Part shown: in pieces, positions 56,801 to 64,000 of the stretch
Layout of the letters: every line of letters begins with the position of its first letter
Position numbering within the stretch: position 1 is the stretch's first letter
From: Macrosoma leucophasiata
Taxonomy: Eukaryota; Arthropoda; Insecta; Lepidoptera; Hedylidae
DNA: 64,000 nucleotides
Reading direction: 5' to 3'
Assembly: GCA_036365455.1 (NCBI GenBank)
Contig: JAWQUS010000009.1
Location: forward strand, 6,912,001-6,976,000
Position numbers and translations under genes: made by a program
The notes under the pieces: model-generated
Database searches by the model: none
The model's input: only the letters and a program-made list of their open reading frames with translations
Told to the model about the DNA's origin: nothing

Positions 56801-59800
56801 GAAGATACATACATTTTATCTCCATACATATGTATGTATATACATACCTAGTTTTCAAGATATACAACCCACCTTAATATCGCATATCGATGTATATGAA
56901 GACGAAGTCCTTAAGTTGCTTAAGTCCCAATACTTAGACAAAGGTGCTGGACCGGATGACATTGTTCCATTGTTCATTATAAAATGCGCAAAAAAATTAG
57001 CCAAACCTCTTTTCATCCTATTTAATAGATCCTTATAAGAAGGTTATGTACCCAGAATTTGGAAGTCGGAATTCATAACACCTATTCATAAATCTGGTAA
57101 TAGGAACAATGTCACTAATTACAGGCCCATCTCCAAACTTTGTATCTTCGCAAAAATATTTGAGAGGTTAGTCTTTAACCGTGTCTACAACTCACTTTCT
57201 ACAACGTTCATACAGGAACAGCACGGTTTCTTGAAAAAACGTTCCACCACTTCAAACCTACTTACATTTGTGCAGTATCTTACTTCGCATATGGACGCTG
57301 GCGAGCAAATCGATACGATCTATACGGATTATAGCAAAGCGTTTGATCGACTCGATCATCTGCTACTGCTACAAAAATTATATTTTGCTGGTATCCACAG
57401 TAATCTCCTCAGGTGGTTTACTTCTTACGTTGAAAACAGATCTAAAGCGGTCGTTGCAAATGGTTTTCGTTCTGTTTGGAATGATATCCCTTCCGGTGTC
57501 CCCCAGGGATCTCTACTTGGCCCTCTATTATTTAATATTTTCATAAATGACATAAATACATGCTTCAGACATTCTAATTTTTTATTATATGCAGATGACA
57601 TGATTTTTTCTTAAATATTGTTCATGTAACTGACTGTGATCTGCTTCAGGAAGATCTGCTTCGATTTGAAGAATACTGTACCCGTAATAAACGATCTTAA
57701 CGTTCCCAAATGCTATTCAATCACATACACGCGTAAACATAATGTAATAAGAAGGCCTTACACAATTAGAAATAATCCATTAATTCAACTTAATGAGATC
57801 AGGGACTTGGGGGTTATGCTGGATAAAAAACTAACGTATGAAAACCATATTGAATATATCACAAAAAAAGCCTATAAAGCATTGGGTTTTGTTATTCGAG
57901 CAAGCTCGCAATTTTCTAATATTAAAGTTATTAAAATGCTCTACTGCAGCTTCGTGCGTAGCATCCTTGAGTATTGCTCACAAGTATGGAACCCTCAGTA
58001 TGACGTTCAAATTAACAAAATTGAATTGATTCAGAAAAAAAACCTGAGGCTCCTACAGTATAAATGTAGGCGTTTAGATAACGATTACTATCCCAGATGC
58101 AGGAGACAGCATATGCTCCCTTTACTTGAAAGACGAAGGATAGCTGATTTATATTTTTTACTAAATCTAACACAAAATAATATCGATTCACCACATCTTC
58201 TATCAAAAATATGTTTATCTGTACCGAAGAGAACACCTGTAAGACGTCGTTTGTTGCTGTGCGTCCCTCAGTGTTATTCTAACTATAGAAAAAATTCTTT
58301 CCTCAGTAGAATAGGCAGTCTTTTAAATGGTTTGGTTGACTGCATCGATATTGACCTCGATATTTTCAACACATCGCCACATAGACTGAAGGCTCAATTG
58401 AGTAGTGATTGGTTGGTTCCCAAACTTTAATGCCATTTATCTCAATATTAAATTAATGTTAACTCAAATTCAAAATTAAAGAGTAGGGTTGTTTGATTGC
58501 ATTGCTATATGTTATTTTGTTGTTGGAAGCAAGTATTACTTCAGCTAACCATATGTGAAAACATGTAAATGGTGCTCTGTTACTTAATTATTCTAACTAC
58601 CTAGCTGTTAAAACTGTTTGTTTTCTTAATAAAATAAAATAAAATACAAATAAATAGAATTTGAGTGTCTCCGATTTTGACAGGACTTTCACTGGCAGAT
58701 AGCTGATGTAATAAGAAGTAATTTAGGCCACTTTTATACTAGCTGTGCCCACGACTTCGTCCGGGTAGATACTGAACAATCATATTTTTTCTCACGTGGA
58801 CGAAGTCGCGGGCACAGCTAGTAATTTAATATATTAATAAAAATCTAAAAATACTTTAAATGTGCAAGATATAGTTGTTAGAAAAAAACTTAGGCATAGT
58901 GTGAACCAAGTGAGGCAAGCAAGAAAATACAAAAAAAGAAACGTCAATTGCTTTTTTTAGAATTATCTGTGCTACGATCAAACAGTTGATGTTTGTTCAA
59001 ATTCCACAGCTTATGCATATTATTATTTTACGTATAAATTGGGGCGCGTGAGACTATCACGTGTGAGGGAATTATAAATATTTATATGTATTGAAAAAAG
59101 AATATTAAATGATTGCCATCGGAGCTAACGACCTCGGTGGTTTAGTAGTACAATCTACGCAAGTGTGTCTTGACCGTGACCAATGAACTTGAAAACCTTA
59201 TAACTTATCATAGTAGGTATGTTCTTAGGTTTTCACGAGCTGCACTACATCTAACTCAATAATGTACGGCCCTGTAATTTCCGGCACAGAGGCATAAGAC
59301 CTTAGGCCTCAGGAGTGGTAACGCATCTGCATTTTGACCTTGGTCTTTGTGTGGGTGTCTATAGGCTGTAGTCATCACTTAACATCAATGTGAACTGCAT
59401 GCTTGTTTACCACGTCCATTACATTAAAAAAAAAAAATAGTTTTATTTCAATCAGTCTTTGGATTTATTTCACTCATAACTTATCGTTTAATCTTAAATA
59501 TATAGAAATTACGTGTCACGGTGTTTATCCGCGATGAACTCCTAAACTACTTAATTCAACTTGCACATCGTGTGCAGTTTGATTCACCATGAAAGATAAG
59601 ATAGCTTACATCAACTAAATCGAAAAATTATTTCAGCAAATTCCTAAAGTTTTTGAAAGACCTATCCAACGATATCTCACACTACATAGAAAACGAAAAT
59701 TAAAAAAATATCCGCGCATTCCATGTAGGCACAGACCAATCAGTTTTTTTTCGTTCCATCGTCGATGCATACCCTATATGTGCATATAGGTACCCTATTT

Positions 59801-62800
59801 TTTTTTATGTTTTTATTCTACCAGTTTGTCGGCGTGATTATGGTGTATACTTGTGCCAAATTTCAAGTCTCTAGTACCAATGGGTAGTTTTTGCGCTAAA
59901 CCGCGAACGGACAGACAGTCTGACAGATAGACAGACGGATATGGCGAACAGGTGTGACTTATAAGGGTTCCTTGTTTACTACGGAACCCTTAAAAGGATA
60001 CAATGTACAACTGTAACTTATTTTGATACCTAATGTATCTACGGTAGGTATGTTATAACGAATGTGAAATAACATATTTTATTAAAAACCTGTTTAAGAT
60101 ACTGGCACACAACCTTAATAGGTTAGGTGTTAGGCCGTCGTAGCACATTCATTCAATATTTTGTGATGACGTCGACTCATACATACTACTTATTCACAAA
60201 AAAAAACCGCAGAATTATGGTTCACATTTTGTTCAAACTAATTTACTTCTCCACTCAATATTAATTTCAAGGCATACTTGTCTCAGCGAAGATCCGAATT
60301 TCTGTTCTAATAGACACTCTCAATATTACTTGCATCTTAAGTTTGGAACAAGAACTGTGTTTAAATAGCTTTTAATATTAATCGAAAAGTTGCCGACCGA
60401 CCCAAAGTCTTACAACATTCACCGCTTCTTGCGCGCAAGAAAGTTTCACTTAGGCAATGCGTGTTATTTATTAAAGCGATTTCTTTTTTCTGGACGATTC
60501 TGGATAATTAATTTGAAGTCTTGGAGAGTACATTAAGTTGTACGGAAACGTCTTCTTAAAAGGTAAGTGGTAGAGCTCCAGTGAAGAACTCGCGGGCGTA
60601 GGCGCCACCGCATTGCCTAATAAACTTGCCGCTAAAGGGTAGTGTTCAGCACTATCGTGTTCTGGTCAGGTGGTAATGTACGGCCCAGTAAATTTCGGCA
60701 CAGAGGCATAACACCTTAGGCCCCAGGAGTGGTTACGCATCTGCATTTTGACCTTGGTCTTTATGTCTATAGGCTGCAGTCATCACTTAACATCAATGTG
60801 TTAGCTAAGCTAAGCTAGCTGTTGTTTGCCACTTACATTACATAAAAAAAAGTGGACTTGAGAGACATTCAAATGAAAAAAGCATACAACGCCTGATTAT
60901 GTGTTATCTAAAACGCGTAAGCAAACTATTGCTGTTTCATGTTTATTCTTAGCTATGCTCGATACACATCGTAAACGTTGGGTACAAGTCTGTACAGTGT
61001 AACATCAATGTATTTTTCAAATCTCGATGTGTACTACTGTTTTTAACCGACATTAAAATAGGAGGAGGTTTTATTTTCTAACTAGCGGCCCGCCCCCGAT
61101 TCACGTGGTTGCAGTGTTACCTACCGTACGTGTAAGCCGTTACCGAGATTAGCCCCGCCAAACAGACAGACAAACAGACAGACAGAGAAAAATGTTTTGG
61201 TATATGTACCGTGTATACATACATATATGCATTTAGTAAAAAGCGGCTATTTTAATATTACAAACAGACACTCCAATTTCATTTATTTGTATAGATGAAC
61301 GTATGTTTTTGAAGTGACGTTTTCTTTAGCATGATTGTGATTTAAAAGTCGATGAAACGAAAAAGCGACAGTGAAAAGTGACAGACACATAAATTCATAA
61401 TATTTAAAAATTCAGTAGATCTTATAATAATAATGGCAACCCATTATACGTCCCACTGCTGGGCACTAGTCTCTCCCCTTTTTTGGGGGAGGCCTGGAGC
61501 TTACTCCACCACGCTGCTCCAATGCGGGTTGGTGGAGTTACGGGTTAGTGGCCAACCCGCTGTCGGATGTTTTCAAACCGCCCATAAGGCCTCCGACAAG
61601 ATTTAACGACTGCTATCTATCGATAGGAACCGGGACCGACGACTTAACGGAGGGCACTCCGAAGCACGGAACGCGCATTTTAATTTGCCACTAGCGGTCA
61701 CCCATCTCATCTGGGCCATGCGCGCTTCAGATCTTACGTGGGAGAAAATGATACAGAAAGCATTAAATAGTGTCTCTTATGAAAAGTTTTGCAGGTTTTC
61801 ATTTCTACCTCGAGTAAATTGCACACAATTTTTTTATGTATGTTCACCGATTACTCCGTCTGTTGTGGACCGATCTTAAAAATTCTTGTGTCGTTTGAAA
61901 GAGTTGTGTACACTTAGTTAGTCCCAATTCCACCATTTTTGATGCCATCATCAAATCCCAATTTGATGACTATTTTGGGTTTTTTTTATCAACAGTGGGT
62001 CAGGAAGTCCTGACCGAAGGTACATTATTAAATCAAATCAAAATACGAAACACCTCCAGATAGGTTAAAGACCTACCGCCTTTCTATCTATCTCCCTATC
62101 TGCCCTTAAAGTGGCACTCATGGGTCAAATGAAGGCAATAGTGATCGATAGAAAGATAGTTTTAAACTGATACATAATTGAACTACCATTCAATTATGGA
62201 TAGATTTCAGTGCCGGAGGTCGAGGGCGTATCCACCACCCTATTAGCTTATCTGCCGTCAAGTCATACCATACCGTAATCTCTACAGTGTTCTTTTTATA
62301 TTCCTTTATATTTTATTAGAGGGTTCCAACTTGATTGTAGGGATTGACTAGGTGAAGTTCTTGTGCAATCGCTGGATGAGAGTAGCCCAGGATTATAGTT
62401 GTGGCGTTTTTGGGAGAGGCTTTTATGTGTGTAAGGTGTGTCTTTCGGTTGAAATGACGTCGGGCTCCGTATTATTTGCCAAATAGGCTAAACAACCAGA
62501 AGTCTAACCTCAGGGATGACGATGGATCTTCAGATATCATCAGATTTTGTGTAGCTGTTTACAGGCTGTATTATTTACTTACCATTCATGTCAACTGCAC
62601 GCGTACATATTTGCCACTTTCATTACACGAGAGAGCTAAATTATATAACGCGTAAGTGCTTGACGCAGTTGCCATTAAAAAAAGTTGTAGTGAGGCACTC
62701 ACCTATCATAGGTCCGATGGTGAGACTGATGCCGCCCGCCAGTAGCATGTAGAGGCCGTATGCGGGCGGGTAACGCTCGATGGGCACGTGCTCCGCCATC

Positions 62801-63269
62801 ACGATAGGCTGTGCGATGTGCAGTAGCGACCGCAGTGCGCCCAACACCCCCGTCAGCACCAGCAGCGGCGTGTACGTCGTGAATTGAATGAACACTGCAA
62901 ACCATTCATATATAATAATATAAGGCATATAATTAATAATGGCAACCCTTGAAACGTCTCACAGCTGGGCACGAGTCTCTCCCTTTCTTGGTGGGAAGCC
63001 TGGCGATTATGCCAAATTATGGCATATTCTCCCCTCCGCACAACACTATCTGGAACGTCTTTGGGGAAGGTTTTGTCCAGCAGTAAACACGCCTGGAGTG
63101 ATGATGATGATGATAAGAACTAACCGATCCTAAATAGGGCCGTGAGGAGTGCGCCGGCGTAGAACATATAGCGGCTGTTCATCCTGAAGAACTGGCCGAA
63201 CACGCCGAGCAGCAGGCGCGCAGACATGTCCGTCGCGCCGCCGATCGCGATTATATTTGCTATCTCCCC
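53807..63269 (-). CDS. Second monocarboxylate-transporter-like gene, last three exons (5' part outside window)
   Basis: Paralogue of the gene at 28033-42197. Exons (minus): 63269-63125 (145 nt), 62894-62703 (192 nt), 53961-53807 (155 nt to TGA). All have AG/GT borders, with phases 0, 1, 1. The first two have exactly the same lengths and phases as exons 6 and 7 of the other gene. Encoded 163 aa: TM8 with [13 protein letters not shown] keeping the Asp-x3-Arg pair, TM9 [17 protein letters not shown]10-11 [20 protein letters not shown] and [13 protein letters not shown], then the TM12 exon [20 protein letters not shown]. The basic tail [14 protein letters not shown] is absent from the other gene. 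The 62703-62894 exon is strikingly GC-rich compared with exon 7 of the first gene. Upstream exons should lie beyond 64000. The last intron is 8.7 kb and full of LINEs. Confidence 0.92.
54060..55060 (-). pseudogene. Jockey/CR1-like LINE, 3' part of RT plus 3' UTR
   Basis: Minus-strand frames encode [35 protein letters not shown] (54958-54773) and then [20 protein letters not shown] (54772-54563), RT-palm/thumb sequences of jockey-like elements. Frameshifts separate them. A likely 3' UTR follows (gcctggaagagatcgctctc on the minus strand) to about 54060. 5'-truncated, intronic to the second transporter gene. Confidence 0.8.
55451..56100 (-). repeat. Family E tail expanded into a ~105-125-bp minisatellite
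   Basis: 55451-55625 is a reversed family E end. From 55619 the unit ggctactttta..acatacatac..caaataagtagaat..gactttgacgggacttccac..gtagctgatgtaat repeats four times (starting near 55619, 55737, 55847, 55973) with about 85-90% similarity. It begins a fifth time at 56099. Similar unit sequence resumes at 56813-56850 and again at 58650-58740, beyond the two LINE pieces. Confidence 0.85.
56110..56812 (+). pseudogene. LINE reverse transcriptase C-terminal fragment
   Basis: 56110-56250 encodes [20 protein letters not shown] and [15 protein letters not shown], the RT thumb. After a frame break, 56251-56802 is open for 183 codons with [39 protein letters not shown] and [16 protein letters not shown], ending SAYPVRDLA and a stop. 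The acatacatt tail follows. Shorter copies are at 2466-2572 and 6410-6665. 5'-truncated; subfamily uncertain. Confidence 0.85.
56835..58650 (+). pseudogene. Jockey/CR1-type LINE reverse transcriptase, 5'-truncated
   Basis: Conserved RT blocks in order: [14 protein letters not shown] (56940s), a TAA near 57037, [67 protein letters not shown] and [10 protein letters not shown] with a stop at 57612. After frameshifts, [35 protein letters not shown] and a C terminus to SDWLVPKL (stop 58428) follow. The 3' UTR ends in aataaaataaaataaaat at 58628-58648. At least one nonsense codon and two frame changes make it inactive. It interrupts the minisatellite. Confidence 0.9.
58651..58822 (-). repeat. Family E LINE-tail repeat
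   Basis: Reverse copy: ctttcactggcagatagctg through gtcgcgggcacagctag. Continues the minisatellite unit broken at 56850. Confidence 0.75.
58823..59260. other. Intron stretch without recognised feature
   Basis: 59132-59150 (cctcggtggtttagtag) resembles a tRNA-like SINE head but lacks a B box. Nothing else supported. Confidence 0.35.
59261..59437 (+). repeat. Family A retroposon, 5'-truncated
   Basis: From aatgtacggccctgtaa to tccattacattaaaaaaaaa with a poly-A tail. Confidence 0.84.
59635..59995 (-). mobile_element. Family F element, partial
   Basis: Reverse-oriented end (tactacggaaccc) plus collinear ggtttagcgcaaaaac-type and catagaaaacgaaaat sequence. The other end is missing. Confidence 0.65.
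59996..60567. other. Intron stretch without recognised feature
   Basis: No repeat or exon supported. Confidence 0.35.
60568..60851 (+). repeat. Family A retroposon, near full length
   Basis: Starts gtggtagagctccag and ends cttacattacataaaaaaaa. The 3' part carries a local agctaagctaagctagct insertion in place of gaactgcatgc. Confidence 0.83.
61079..61296 (+). repeat. Family E LINE-tail repeat, internally deleted
   Basis: actagcggcccgcccccgatt head, gagattagccccgcc, aacagacagacaaacag, ending ttcatttatttgtatag. Confidence 0.7.
61432..61728 (-). repeat. Family B 5S-derived SINE with TSD
   Basis: The tail (ttattattat on the minus strand) is preceded by AGATCTTA at about 61418-61425, which reappears directly after cgcgcttc at about 61729. 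Part of the 5S-like head is deleted (gtcacccatctcatctggg). Confidence 0.85.
61731..62212. other. Intron stretch without recognised feature
   Basis: Contains ccatcatcaaatcccaattt-type inverted words near 61945 but no supported element. Confidence 0.3.
62213..62633 (+). repeat. Decayed family A copy with an RTE scrap between its halves
   Basis: 62213-62290 (ggtcgagggcgtatccacc) resembles the family A 5' part and 62545-62633 (ttgccactttcattacac) its 3' part. 62333-62465 is a degraded RTE 3' end (gcaatcgctggatgagagta, gtggcgtttttgggagagg). Confidence 0.5.
62936..63110 (-). repeat. Two TE 3' ends inside a 230-bp intron
   Basis: 62936-63030 is a diverged 3' end of family B in minus orientation (ggcaacccttgaaacgtctc, gggcacgagtctctcc). 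63045-63110 is an RTE-type tail (ggaaggttttgtccagcag, then gatgatgatgatga). Together they occupy most of the intron between exons 62703-62894 and 63125-63269. Confidence 0.7.
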
Positions 63270-63306
63270 CTGAAACATATTTTCAATCATTTAATCATAA
63301 CCACGA

Positions 63307-63486
63307 GTTCCGGTCAGGTGGTAATGTACGGCCCTGTAATTTCCGGCTCAGAGGAATAACACCTTAGGCCTCAGGAGTGATAACGCGTCTGCATTTGACC
63401 TTGGTCTTTGTGTGGGTGTCTATACGGTGCAGTCATCACTTAACATCAATGTGATGCTTATTTAGCACTTCCATTACAAAAAAAAA
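63307..63486 (+). repeat. Family A retroposon, 5'-truncated
   Basis: Starts gttccggtcaggtgg and ends ttccattacaaaaaaaaa. Confidence 0.84.
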
Positions 63487-63487
63487 T

Positions 63488-63590
63488 GGGTCTGGGTGTT
63501 TGTGTGAGTACAACGGCACCCACGACACAGGTTTATACCTAGTGTCGGACTTTGAGTGTAAACGTATTTTTTATTATTATTTATTTAAAT
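63488..63590 (+). repeat. Family D SINE, 3' fragment
   Basis: tgggtctgggtgtttgtg to gtaaacgtattttttattatt. The tRNA-like head is absent, and it starts immediately after the family A poly-A tail. Confidence 0.75.
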
Positions 63591-64000
63591 TATTCATGAA
63601 GATTACTGAATAATTTAACATACTTATTACATAATTTTCTTTGATATTTTATTTTATTTTATTATCTCTGCTGCAATTTCAATGGTGACCGTAGCCAATA
63701 GATATAATATCATTTTGATTGCCTGTACTTTTAAATGTGTGATAACTTCTAAAGTATTCAGTTAAATGAAATAAAGTGAGAGACAATTTTGATCTTCACT
63801 AAATGACCGAGTTAACTAATAAACTGATTTGGATATGGATAAATACTGAGTGGGAGCTATTTCTTTTGCAAAGCAAATTTTCAAATTAATAAGAAAGTAT
63901 TAAGTTCTTAAAGTCCAAAATGGTGACTGTGAGGCAGCCTCAGGAGATAGATATATTGTTATGCTACATTATATTTTTTGTAGGATTTTTGATGATATAA
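63591..64000. other. Intron stretch of the second transporter gene
   Basis: AT-rich. No exon matching exons 1-5 of the paralogue was found here, so the gene continues to the right. Confidence 0.4.

Noticed and set aside
1136..63590. Regularly spaced repeats suggestive of a CRISPR-like array
   Set aside because: Repeat copies are irregularly spaced, in both orientations and with retroposon tails. The only true tandem array (55619-56100) has no spacers and derives from a LINE tail.

Overview
The window is AT-rich, intron-bearing nuclear DNA of an insect, most probably a moth or butterfly. Two spliced monocarboxylate-transporter-like (SLC16/MFS) genes are visible. Almost everything else is transposon-derived: 5S-rRNA-derived and tRNA-headed SINEs, RTE and jockey/CR1-type LINEs, a cecropia-type mariner, a Helitron helicase remnant, hAT-like MITEs and an abundant poly-A retroposon. 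Lepidoptera is inferred from this repeat mix and not proven. I found no intact tRNA or rRNA gene, CRISPR array or bacterial-style operon.

Layout. 1-28,000 is intergenic repeat desert: tandemly duplicated start (1-582), decayed mariner (3335-4466), nested hAT MITEs (4838-5664), 5S-SINE (8042-8400), a GC-rich block of unknown origin (9405-10080), RTE fragments (15,448-22,020), and an intact RTE-type LINE ORF (24,150-27,209) inside a shell with hAT-like ends and an 8-bp target duplication (23,718-27,329). 28,033-42,197 (minus) is a complete eight-exon transporter gene of 429 aa with TE-filled introns. 42,200-53,800 is intergenic: SINEs, a TIR element, a Helitron PIF1-type helicase fossil (49,040-51,112), LINE tails and an (AT)n tract. 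From 53,807 to the right edge, also minus, are the last three coding exons of a second, paralogous transporter gene. Its 8.7-kb intron holds a minisatellite made of a LINE-tail repeat and broken by two LINEs.

Repeat names used below. Family A: ~290-bp poly-A retroposon with a GAGCTCC..GGAGCTC 5' hairpin and a TTGCCACTTCCATTACAT 3' end. Family B: 5S-rRNA-derived SINE. Family C: tRNA-headed SINE beginning GCCTCGGTAGTCTAGTGG. Family D: tRNA-headed SINE beginning GACCCGGTTGGTCTA. Family E: LINE-tail repeat beginning CTAGCTGTGCCCGCGAC. Family F: element with AGGGTTCCGTA ends. Family G: MITE with CATAGAGCAACA ends.

The two transporters are tandem same-strand paralogues with identical intron phases and exon sizes (145 and 192 nt) in the shared part, and both keep the Asp-x3-Arg pair in predicted TM8. 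Many repeat copies end in, or are interrupted by, perfect short-loop hairpins. This recurrent rearrangement signature is the least explained structural feature of the window.
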